Source of the DNA: Desulfovibrio psychrotolerans
Lineage (GTDB): Bacteria; Desulfobacterota; Desulfovibrionia; Desulfovibrionales; Desulfovibrionaceae
NCBI RefSeq assembly: GCF_013340305.1
Contig: NZ_BLVP01000001.1
Coordinates: forward strand, 496,001 to 560,000
Direction: 5' to 3'
DNA length: 64,000 nt
Shown: piece after piece, positions 52,797 to 60,893 of the stretch
How the letters are laid out: each line of letters opens with the position of its first letter
How positions within the stretch are numbered: the stretch's first letter is position 1
Notes under the pieces: generated by a model
Databases searched by the model: none
What the model was told of the DNA's origin: nothing
What the model saw: only the letters and a program-made list of their open reading frames with translations
Position numbers and translations under genes: made by a program

Positions 52797-54353
52797 TCAG
52801 CGGTAGCGGGCGCGTTCGGAGGCGATAAGAGATTCCAGCCCGAATTTCTTTACGCGATACCCCATCTGGCGGGGGGTAAGACCCAGTTCATCTGCGGCTT
52901 TATACTGAATCCAGCCCACACGTTTCAGGGCGTTAATGACCTCTGTGCGCTCAATATCTCTGAGCGAATGATGGGGGCTTGCACCATCCGAAAAGCTGCC
53001 CGTATCGCCAGAAGAACCGTTGGACGCCAGCAGCGGCGTAAGCATGTGGGTTTCAATGCGCGAGGTTTCCGCCATAATGACCAGCCGCTCGATAAGGTTC
53101 TCCATCTCGCGCACGTTACCGGGCCAGTCGTAGCGGCGCAGCATGTCCAGCGCGTCGGCTTCAAAGGCAATCTGGCGGCCGTATTCGGTGGCAACCTTCC
53201 CGAGAAAGTGATTGAGAAGCCCCACCACGTCTTCCTTGCGTTCCCGCAGGGCAGGAATGAGGATGGGGAAAACACTCAGGCGATAGAACAAATCCTGCCG
53301 GAACAGGCTCTGTTCCACCAAATCCTCAAGGTCGCGGTTGGTGGCGGCAATAATGCGCACATCTACCCGCCGCGTGAGGTTGCTGCCCAGCCGTTCAAAC
53401 TCGCGGTCCTGAATCACGCGCAGCAGCTTTGCCTGCAACGCAAGAGGCAGCTCGCCTATCTCGTCCAGAAAAATGGTTCCCTTGTTCGCCTCTTCAAACC
53501 GCCCGGCCTTGGAATTCACCGCGCCCGTAAACGCCCCACGCTCATAGCCGAACAGCTCAGATTCCAGAAGATTTTCGGGAATGGAGGCGCAGTTCACCTT
53601 AACAAATGGAAAATTTGCCCGGTCAGAAAGGTCATGAATAACGCGGGCGATAAGCGTTTTGCCCACGCCGGATTCCCCCAGCAGCAACACCGTGGCACGG
53701 GTGGGGGCAACGCGCTCCACCTGCCGTTCCACATCCAGCATGGCGGGACTGCGGGCAACAATGTATGGCCCCTTTATCTCCTTGGAGACGCGGTACCGAA
53801 GAGAAACATTTTCGCGCTTCAGCTCATCCACGCGCTCTTCCACCTGCTCGTTCAGGCTGATGAACTGCGCAATAAGCGTGGCAACAATGGTCAGAAAGCC
53901 CACATCTTCGTCAAAGGACACATCGTCATCAAACAGGCGGTCCACATTAAGCACACCTATGGGGGTGGCATGCAGCAGAATGGGCACTCCGAGAAAGGAA
54001 ACCCTGTCACGCTCCACCTTCCGCGCACCTGTCTTGTCCAGAAAAAGCGGATCATTGTGCACATCGGGCACGATATAAGGGCGGGCAGTCTCAAAGATCA
54101 TGCCGGTTACCCCTTCGCCCAGCCTGTACACCCCGCGCTTCTTCTCTTCAGGCGAAAGCCCGTGCGACGCCGTAATGACCAGCGCCCCGCTGGCGCGGTC
54201 CATAAGCGTTATGGTGGCGCGCTTCATGCTCAGGTTGTCAGATAGAATGGCCAGAATCTCGCCCATGGACTGTTCCAGGTCGAGCGCCTTGTTGATGACA
54301 TTGCTGATGTCTGCAAGGACCTTAATCTTGAGGCTGGCAAGGGTATCGTTCAT
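52797..54353 (-). CDS. Sigma-54-dependent activator, NifA-like
   Basis: 518 residues: an N-terminal GAF domain (about 25-180; GVYRLGEGVTGMIFETARPYIVPD), a sigma-54 AAA+ domain (Walker A LLLGESGVGKTLIA; GAFTGA loop in YERGAFTGAVNS; Walker B TIFLDEIGELP) and a Fis-type HTH ending LGLTPRQMGYRVKKFG. The GAF-AAA-HTH plan and the RQMGYRVKKF helix are as in NifA/VnfA activators. No nif genes are in this window, so its target and effector are unknown; it may act elsewhere. The start is uncertain (ATG 54353). Confidence 0.92.
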   Translation of the reverse strand: MNDTLASLKIKVLADISNVINKALDLEQSMGEILAILSDNLSMKRATITLMDRASGALVITASHGLSPEEKKRGVYRLGEGVTGMIFETARPYIVPDVHNDPLFLDKTGARKVERDRVSFLGVPILLHATPIGVLNVDRLFDDDVSFDEDVGFLTIVATLIAQFISLNEQVEERVDELKRENVSLRYRVSKEIKGPYIVARSPAMLDVERQVERVAPTRATVLLLGESGVGKTLIARVIHDLSDRANFPFVKVNCASIPENLLESELFGYERGAFTGAVNSKAGRFEEANKGTIFLDEIGELPLALQAKLLRVIQDREFERLGSNLTRRVDVRIIAATNRDLEDLVEQSLFRQDLFYRLSVFPILIPALRERKEDVVGLLNHFLGKVATEYGRQIAFEADALDMLRRYDWPGNVREMENLIERLVIMAETSRIETHMLTPLLASNGSSGDTGSFSDGASPHHSLRDIERTEVINALKRVGWIQYKAADELGLTPRQMGYRVKKFGLESLIASERARYR

Positions 54354-54834
54354 ACACCGCATCAAGCAAAGCCGATGCCGAAACTGCACACTGCACCCTT
54401 TTTTCTTTTATCCGATATGGTATCAGCCACTTAGCAAACCTTCAAAAAAGTGGGGACGAGACCGTTCACCGGAAACAGGGATATTGAAAAACAAATTTGT
54501 CATTTCAAAATTTTCTATTTTTACAATTTTGGCATTAACAACATAAATCAGAGCGGCAATCCTCCTGTCGTCCCGTACTATCCGTTGCACATCCACGGCG
54601 ATATCCCCCAAACGAGGGGTTCCGGCGATCTGAAACAGGCAAAATTGTAGGATGGGCAGTGCGGATTACGCTCCCCACCCCTTTCAACATCCATTTTTGT
54701 GTTTACAAAATTGTTATTTGACATCTCTGTAAAACGATGCGGCCCTGCGCACCCGTCTCCGGCATGTTGCCGCAGCTACGAATGCGGCAGGGCCGCTTGC
54801 ATATGTTCCGCGCTAAAAAACGGATGGGAAAATG
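54354..54834. other. AT-rich gap with cruciform-like hairpin
   Basis: The ~480-base region is much more AT-rich than its surroundings (around 54470-54560 and 54690-54730). It holds an outer 10-bp inverted repeat GCGGCCCTGC/GCAGGGCCGC (54739-54796) enclosing CGGCA/TGCCG (54760-54772), probably the terminator of the SPFH-NfeD unit. No gene is seen. Confidence 0.5.
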
Positions 54835-55767
54835 CTATCTTCCCTGCCCGCCCACTTCCTTCACGGTAGACATGGCCGTAGCAATAACGCCTGCCACGTC
54901 CGCCACGTTGCTCGGCATGAGCACCGTGTTGGTGGCCTTGGCAAGGTTGCCGAACTGCGTAATATACTGCTCCGCAAGGCGCATGTTCAGAGCTTCCAGC
55001 CCGCCGTCTCCCTTAACCGCTTCCGCCACATCGCGGATACCGCGCGCCGTAGCCGTTGCAACCAGTTCTATGCGCTTTGCGTCTGCTTCGGCCACCAGCG
55101 TAACCTGCGCCGCCTTACCCAGCGCTTCGTTGATCTGCTTCTGCTTTTCACCTTCAGACTGGTTGATCATGCTCTGGCGCACACCTTCGGATGTGGCGAT
55201 ACTCGCCCTCTTCTGGCGTTCGGCCGTCATCTGCGCTTCCATGGCTTCCTTGACGGAATGAGGAGGCGTTATATCCTTAATTTCGTAGCGCAGTACCTTC
55301 ACACCCCACGACATGGCCGCCTGGTCAATGGCGTCAATGACTTCGGTGTTAATCTTTTCCCGCTCCTCAAAGGTCTTGTCGAGATCGATCTTACCAATGG
55401 CGGACCGCAGGGTGGTCTGTGCCAGCTGCGAGGCCGCGCGCAGGTAGTTGTCTATGCCGTAGGCAGCCTTGAAGGCATCCTGCACTTCCAGATAGATGAT
55501 GCCGTCCACTTCCACGCTCACGTTGTCTTTGGTGATGCATATCTGGGCGGGAACATCCACCACATGTTCCTTCAGGCTGAACGAATAGGCGATGCGGTCC
55601 ACAAAGGGCACCAGCACATGAAAGCCCGCTTCAAGGGTGCGGCTGTATTTGCCAAGCCGCTCCACTATGCCCGCACTTTTCTGGGGCACGATGACCGCCC
55701 CTTTGATAAGAACCACAACAAGCAGTACGGCCACTGCTATCAATGCTATTGTTGCCGGTGTTAACAC
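54835..55767 (-). CDS. SPFH/band 7 membrane protein (stomatin-like)
   Basis: 310 residues: one N-terminal membrane helix (about 5-27), the SPFH domain (about 30-190; VPQKSAGIVERLGKYSRTLEAGFHVLVPF) and a helical C-terminus (KRASIATSEGVRQSMINQSEG). GTG 55767 has AAGGAG seven bases upstream, which fixes the start. Oligomeric stomatins scaffold membrane microdomains. Its usual partner NfeD is the next gene upstream in the same operon. Confidence 0.92.
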   Translation of the reverse strand: MLTPATIALIAVAVLLVVVLIKGAVIVPQKSAGIVERLGKYSRTLEAGFHVLVPFVDRIAYSFSLKEHVVDVPAQICITKDNVSVEVDGIIYLEVQDAFKAAYGIDNYLRAASQLAQTTLRSAIGKIDLDKTFEEREKINTEVIDAIDQAAMSWGVKVLRYEIKDITPPHSVKEAMEAQMTAERQKRASIATSEGVRQSMINQSEGEKQKQINEALGKAAQVTLVAEADAKRIELVATATARGIRDVAEAVKGDGGLEALNMRLAEQYITQFGNLAKATNTVLMPSNVADVAGVIATAMSTVKEVGGQGR

Positions 55768-55906
55768 AGGTATTCTCCTTTTGTAGGAAGGTCCGTTGGC
55801 CACCGGAGGCCGCGCCTCCGGAAGCATATCCATTTACGGTTCCACGCGGACACTCTCGGGCGGGCAAAAACACGTTTCACCCGGCACCGCATTCCGCCAT
55901 CATTTG

Positions 55907-56383
55907 TCAGTTCTCGCCGCCACCCGCAGGCACTCGACGCAGCAGCAGGCACGAACGGTTGTTCCTGTCCACCCCTGTTATTTCGGCCTCTTCTCCGGCG
56001 GCTATGTCTTCCTGCGCCACGGCGGTCCACATGGTTCCCCTGAACCTTACCCTGCCGTGCCTGCCCGCCTGCAAAGGCACCTCAATCCGTACCCGCGCGC
56101 CCACCTGCACGTTGCCGGTATCCTCCTGCATGCCCCCTTCGCTGCGCCCCACAAAGACACGCACCGCCACTTTGCGCAGGGTGAGCAGGGAGAACAGTGT
56201 TACCACGATAAACACCCCCACCTGCACGGCAAAGGCGTCCGGTGCCACGGCTGCCACTATGGCCGCTGCCAGGCACCCTACGCCAAAGAACATAATAACG
56301 AACCCGGGGGCACCCAGTTCGGCAAGCATGATGAGCACTCCGGCCAGAAACCATATGAGCCAAGGGGAAAGAAAAGACGTCAT
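55907..56383 (-). CDS. NfeD-family membrane protein
   Basis: 158 residues with three helices (PWLIWFLAGVLIMLAELG; FVIMFFGVGCLAAAIVAAV; VGVFIVVTLFSLLTLRK) and a C-terminal OB-fold (VRIEVPLQAGRHGRVRFRGTMWTAVA). AGGAG precedes ATG 56383. NfeD proteins pair with SPFH proteins, and the SPFH gene follows on the same strand after about 140 bases. Confidence 0.9.
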   Translation of the reverse strand: MTSFLSPWLIWFLAGVLIMLAELGAPGFVIMFFGVGCLAAAIVAAVAPDAFAVQVGVFIVVTLFSLLTLRKVAVRVFVGRSEGGMQEDTGNVQVGARVRIEVPLQAGRHGRVRFRGTMWTAVAQEDIAAGEEAEITGVDRNNRSCLLLRRVPAGGGEN

Positions 56384-56828
56384 TGTAACGGCTCCTTGCG
56401 ATTGGTGCATCCGATGGGAGACAGATTTCTTGAGTGTTCGAACAGTGTTTATGCCGCCCCGCAAAGGGGCTGTATTCTTCTATAACGCATTTGTGCGCGA
56501 CTGTCATGGAACATCCGCAACAATCAGATACTTCTTGGGTTGCGCTGCAAAAGGCATCTCCGGGCACAGTGCCATTTCCTGTTGTTGCAATGCACACACC
56601 ACAGGAAGCTTTGCCCGTGCCGAGGTCTGCCCCGGATGCCCGCAATCCGCTAACCGGCAGAGGGTCCGAAACGATGTAATATAGATATTATAAATATATA
56701 AGAGATATATTCATCATCACAATCAATTTGTCCACGACGTTCCCTGCGGATATCGTCACCTGATCGTAACATCCGGCCAATGGCACGCGCCATTGCCCCC
56801 CTATTCCACACCAAGCAAGGAGAGACTC
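56384..56828. other. Divergent region between nfeD and pstS
   Basis: The right half (56680-56760) is AT-rich and probably contains the pstS promoter; a candidate Pho box is listed separately. I found no gene. Confidence 0.5.
56752..56773 (+). promoter_or_regulatory. Candidate Pho box before pstS
   Basis: Two 11-bp direct repeats, ATCGTCACCTG and ATCGTAACATC, lie 56-77 bases before pstS. The 11-bp direct-repeat arrangement is that of PhoB sites. Sequence match to the enteric consensus is partial. Confidence 0.45.
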
Positions 56829-57662
56829 ATGTCGCGCATCTTCCGTCCTGTTATGCTTGCTGTCTTTTGTTTGGCCCTTGCCGTTCCCATGGCATGGGCA
56901 GCCCCTCTTGATGCCTTTCAGGGCAAACAGGGCAGCATAAACATTGCCGGTGGCACCGCTCATATTTCAGTTATGAAAGAAGCCGCCAAGCGCATTATGA
57001 CCGTAAACACCGACATCCGCATCAGCGTTGCCGGGGGCGGAAGCGGACTGGGCGTTCAGCAGGCGGGCGAGGGGCTTGTGGATATCGGCAATGCCGGACG
57101 CCCGCTCTCTCCCGAAGAAGTAGAAAAGTACGGGCTCGTCAGCTTTGCCTTTGCCATAGACGGCGTGGCGGTGGTGCTGCACCCGGAAAACCCTGTAACC
57201 GAGCTCACCTCCGAACAGGTTCGCGATATTTATGCAGGCAAGATAACCAACTGGAACGAAGTAGGTGGCGCAGACAGGGCCATCACCCTATACACCCGTG
57301 ACGAAGCAAGCGGCACCCGCGAAGTGTTCGACGGCAAAATGCTTGCCAAGGGTCCCGTTGTCGTTTCCGCCAACGTGGTGCCCTCCAACGGTGCCATGAA
57401 GACCTCCGTGGCACAGGACCCCGGTGCCATCGGATATGTGGGCATAGGCCACATAGACACCACAGTGAAGGCCCCCACCGTGGACGGCATGACCCCCTCG
57501 CAGGAAAATGCTGCAGATGGCAGCTACACCATCACCCGCAAGCTGTACATGAACACCAAGGGCGAGCCGCAGGGGGTGGTGAAGGATTTCATCGACTACC
57601 TGTACACTGCCGAAGGTGAAGAAATCATCCGCGCCAGCGGCTACATACCGACCGGAAGATAA
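56829..57662 (+). CDS. pstS: Phosphate-binding protein PstS
   Basis: 277 residues with a signal peptide (LAVFCLALAVPMAWA). GGGSGLGVQQAGEGLVDIGNAGRPLSPEE and TRDEASGTREVF are the phosphate-binding loops of PstS. Length is of the shorter class. AAGGAG lies before ATG 56829. It leads pstCAB. Confidence 0.93.
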   Translation: MSRIFRPVMLAVFCLALAVPMAWAAPLDAFQGKQGSINIAGGTAHISVMKEAAKRIMTVNTDIRISVAGGGSGLGVQQAGEGLVDIGNAGRPLSPEEVEKYGLVSFAFAIDGVAVVLHPENPVTELTSEQVRDIYAGKITNWNEVGGADRAITLYTRDEASGTREVFDGKMLAKGPVVVSANVVPSNGAMKTSVAQDPGAIGYVGIGHIDTTVKAPTVDGMTPSQENAADGSYTITRKLYMNTKGEPQGVVKDFIDYLYTAEGEEIIRASGYIPTGR

Positions 57663-57663
57663 T

Positions 57664-58542
57664 ATGCCCGGCAACAAGGACCGCATTGCGGGCCTGCTGC
57701 TCGGTACAGCTGCCGCAACAGTGGCATGCGCCGTGGCAGCTGTGTTCGGTTTTCTGTTCCTCTTTGCCCTGCCCGTCTTCACAGGCGGGCAGGGTCTTGC
57801 CGTTCTGGGCGGCACATGGCAACCCGAAACCGGCCAATTCGGTATTCTGCCCATGCTGGCGGCGTCTGTGTGTCTTGCGCTTTCCGCTCTGGCACTGGGC
57901 TGGCCGCTGGCACTGGGACTGTGTTGCAGCATACGTGGTTTTGTTCCCGCGCCGCTTGCACGGTTGCTCCTTGCCCTGCTGCGCGGCATGACAGCCTTTC
58001 CCACTGTGGTCTACGGATTTGCCGCACTCTTTCTGCTGGTTCCCTTTATGCGGGAAGCAGCGGGTCGCGGCTCCGGCCTGTGCTGGGCAACGGCGGCACT
58101 GGTGCTGGCATTGGTGGCGCTGCCGACCATGGTGCTGGTTATGGATGCCGGAATACAGCAGATGGAAAGGCGCTTACACCTCACCGGGGCCGCTCTGGGG
58201 TTCAACCGCCGCCAAATCCTTGTCCATCTTGTGCTGCCTGCCTGCCGGGGTAACCTGTCTGCCGCCGCCGCTCTCGGATTCGGCCGCGCCATAGGCGATA
58301 CGCTCATTCCGCTTATGCTGGCAGGCAACGCCCCGCAATGGCCCCACTCTGTCTTTGACAGCATCCGCAGCCTCACAGCTCACATCGGCCTTGTGCTCGC
58401 CACAGACACCCACAGCGCGGCCTACGGTTCGCTCTTTGTGGCTGGCTGCCTTCTGCTGCTTGTCAACGTGGCAGTGCAACTGGCTCTCAGGGCGCTGCCG
58501 ACAAAGAACGGCTCTTCGGCCACCTACGGATACGGCGCATGA
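57664..58542 (+). CDS. pstC: Phosphate ABC permease PstC
   Basis: 292 residues with six helices and the EAA-like loop GAALGFNRRQILVHLVLPA. It begins two bases after pstS and overlaps pstA by ATGA. Confidence 0.92.
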   Translation: MPGNKDRIAGLLLGTAAATVACAVAAVFGFLFLFALPVFTGGQGLAVLGGTWQPETGQFGILPMLAASVCLALSALALGWPLALGLCCSIRGFVPAPLARLLLALLRGMTAFPTVVYGFAALFLLVPFMREAAGRGSGLCWATAALVLALVALPTMVLVMDAGIQQMERRLHLTGAALGFNRRQILVHLVLPACRGNLSAAAALGFGRAIGDTLIPLMLAGNAPQWPHSVFDSIRSLTAHIGLVLATDTHSAAYGSLFVAGCLLLLVNVAVQLALRALPTKNGSSATYGYGA

Positions 58543-59426
58543 AGCACCCGCAGCTTTCCCTCATCACCGCATGGGCGTGGTTCTCTGCCCTTGTGGTTCC
58601 GGCGGCACTGACCGCTTTGACCGGAGTTTTGCTTGTACGCGGACACGGTGCACTGGGCAGCGAACTGTTTTTCGGCAACGTCCCGGCACTGGACGCCATG
58701 ACCGGACGCATTCCCGTATGGGACGGCATCTGGCCCGCGTGTGTGGGCACCCTCTCCCTCCTTGGCCTGACCATGCTTTTCGCCCTTATTCCCGGCATTG
58801 GCTGCGGCGTATACCTTGCCGCATTCGCCCGCCCTGCAGTCCGGGCATGGCTGGGCTTGGCACTGGACCTGCTGGCCGGAATTCCCTCCATTGTCATGGG
58901 GTTGTTCGGTTTCACCCTGCTGCTCACCCTGCGACGCACCCTGCTGCCACAGACTGGCCCTTCCCTACTGCTGGCATCTGCCTGTCTTGCCCTGCTCGTA
59001 CTGCCCGTGCTCGTCACCACCACCCGCGGCGCGCTGGAGGCGCTTCCACGCCAGTTATCCCTGAGCAGTGCCGCCATGGGGCTGGGGCAATGGGCCACCA
59101 TGCGCCGCGTGCTGCTTCCGGCTGCGGGCCGGGGCATTCTGGGCGGCGTGCTGCTCGCCGCCGGACGCGCCGCAGAAGATACGGCTGTCATCATGCTGAC
59201 AGGCGTGGTTGCCAATGCAGGGCTGCCAGCCGGTGTGACCGCCAGATTTGAAGCCCTGCCCTTTACCATCTTCTACCGCTCAGCAGAATACCGAGATGCC
59301 ACGGAACTCCAGCAGGGCTTTGCCGCCGCCCTTGTGCTTCTGGCCCTTTCCCTGAGCCTGCTCGCCGGCGCCCGCATGCTGCAACTGGCGCTGGAACGCA
59401 GATGGGAAGGGACTGTTGTCCGCTAA
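58539..59426 (+). CDS. pstA: Phosphate ABC permease PstA
   Basis: 295 residues with six helices; the coupling loop reads SSAAMGLGQWATMRRVLLPAA. GRAAEDTAVIMLTGVVANAG matches PstA. It is coupled to pstC by ATGA. Confidence 0.92.
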   Translation: MKHPQLSLITAWAWFSALVVPAALTALTGVLLVRGHGALGSELFFGNVPALDAMTGRIPVWDGIWPACVGTLSLLGLTMLFALIPGIGCGVYLAAFARPAVRAWLGLALDLLAGIPSIVMGLFGFTLLLTLRRTLLPQTGPSLLLASACLALLVLPVLVTTTRGALEALPRQLSLSSAAMGLGQWATMRRVLLPAAGRGILGGVLLAAGRAAEDTAVIMLTGVVANAGLPAGVTARFEALPFTIFYRSAEYRDATELQQGFAAALVLLALSLSLLAGARMLQLALERRWEGTVVR

Positions 59427-59464
59427 CCTTCTTCATAGCAAAGATCAGTTCACAGGAACCCCGC

Positions 59465-60277
59465 ATGATTTCGCCAGACCACTTTCCTTCCATCGTTTCC
59501 AGTGCCGCGCGGCTGGCTGATGTCTCCGTCTTCTTCGGCAACGCAAAAGTGCTGCATGACATAACCCTCAATGTGCCTGCGCAGGGCGCTACGGTGCTGG
59601 TGGGAAGATCCGGTTCCGGCAAAACAACGCTGCTGCGTGTTTTCAACCGCCTGAATGAATGCCTGCCCGGCAGCCGCACAGCAGGCTGCGCCACTCTGCG
59701 GCTGGATGGCCGGGATATGGATATCTATGGTTCCGCCTTCAGCGATCCTTCACGCCTCCGTGTCCGCGTGGGCATGGTTTTCCAGTCGCCGGATGTGCTG
59801 CCCCTTTCCATACGCCGGAACATGGAACTGCCCCTGCGTCATGCGCTGGGCCTTTCGCAGGCATCCATCACTCCCCGCATGGAAGAGGCACTTAAAGAAG
59901 CCGCCCTGTGGGACGAAGTGGCCCACAGGCTGGATACGCCTGCCGAAACACTTTCCGGAGGCCAGCAACAGCGCCTGTGCCTCGCCCGTTGCCTTGCCAT
60001 GCGCCCGGACCTGTTGCTGCTGGACGAACCCACAGCCTCTCTGGACAACGTTGCCTCGCGCACAATCGAATCGTTGCTCGTCACGCTGAAGCAACGCATA
60101 CCGGTTATCATGGTATCGCACAGCCTTGGGCAGTCTCTCCGCTTGGCGGACAGGCTGGTACTCATGAGTGCAGGACGCATACGCCAATGCTGGGACAGAG
60201 CGCACGGCCTCCCGGATATCGCCCAACTGGAATCACTGCTCGAAGCCGCACAGGAGGAAGATGCATGCTGCAGATAA
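59465..60277 (+). CDS. pstB: Phosphate ABC ATPase PstB
   Basis: 270 residues. Walker A VGRSGSGKTTLL, signature LSGGQQQRLCLAR, Walker B LLLLDEPTASLD, switch His MVSHSLG. AGGAA precedes ATG 59465. No phoU follows; instead a HAD gene overlaps its end by 13 bases. Confidence 0.92.
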   Translation: MISPDHFPSIVSSAARLADVSVFFGNAKVLHDITLNVPAQGATVLVGRSGSGKTTLLRVFNRLNECLPGSRTAGCATLRLDGRDMDIYGSAFSDPSRLRVRVGMVFQSPDVLPLSIRRNMELPLRHALGLSQASITPRMEEALKEAALWDEVAHRLDTPAETLSGGQQQRLCLARCLAMRPDLLLLDEPTASLDNVASRTIESLLVTLKQRIPVIMVSHSLGQSLRLADRLVLMSAGRIRQCWDRAHGLPDIAQLESLLEAAQEEDACCR

Positions 60278-60798
60278 CCATTCCCGGCGGGGCATCCCTT
60301 GCCCTTGAAACGCTTGTTCTGGATTACAACGGCACCGTGGCGCTGGATGGAGAGCTGCTGCCCGGCGTGGCAGAACGCCTTACCCGGCTGGCACCGGCCC
60401 TGCGTATTGTCGTGCTCACAGCCGATACACACGGCACGGTTACCCGCGCCATGCAGGGCTTACCGGCTGAGGTTATGGTCATAGGGCCTTCCGGCGGCAA
60501 GAATGGAAATGCCGCACCGCAGAAGCCGGAGTGCAGCTCTGTCCCCGCTTCCATCCCGCAGGACAGTGCCAAGCTGCAAGCCCTGCTGCGGCTGGATGCC
60601 ACCCGATGCGTCGCCTTCGGCAACGGACGCAATGATGGACTGATGCTCAGACGGGCCGCCCTTGCCGTTGCCGTGATGGGGCGTGAGGGCGTTGCCGCCG
60701 AGGCACTGCTTGCCGCCCATGTGACCGTATACAGCATTGAGGATGGGCTTGATCTTCTGCTGCATCCCGACAGGCTGCGGGCGACCTTGCGCTGCTGA
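60265..60798 (+). CDS. HAD-family phosphatase in the pst operon
   Basis: 177 residues. Motif I is VLDYNGTVALDG, motif II VVLTADTHGT, and motif IV AFGNGRNDGLMLRRAALAVAVMG, the pattern of small P-type-ATPase-like soluble phosphatases. An ideal AGGAGGAAG lies before ATG 60265, and the gene overlaps pstB by 13 bases, so it is translationally linked to phosphate uptake. The substrate is not known. It occupies the slot often held by phoU, but is unrelated to it. Confidence 0.85.
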   Translation: MLQITIPGGASLALETLVLDYNGTVALDGELLPGVAERLTRLAPALRIVVLTADTHGTVTRAMQGLPAEVMVIGPSGGKNGNAAPQKPECSSVPASIPQDSAKLQALLRLDATRCVAFGNGRNDGLMLRRAALAVAVMGREGVAAEALLAAHVTVYSIEDGLDLLLHPDRLRATLRC

Positions 60799-60893
60799 TT
60801 GCATTCTCATTGCCGTCCGGTCCGTTTTGTGTATGCTGGCAGCAGGACTCTGCCGTTGCCGGCTTTCCTGTAGCACATAACGGACACACACTC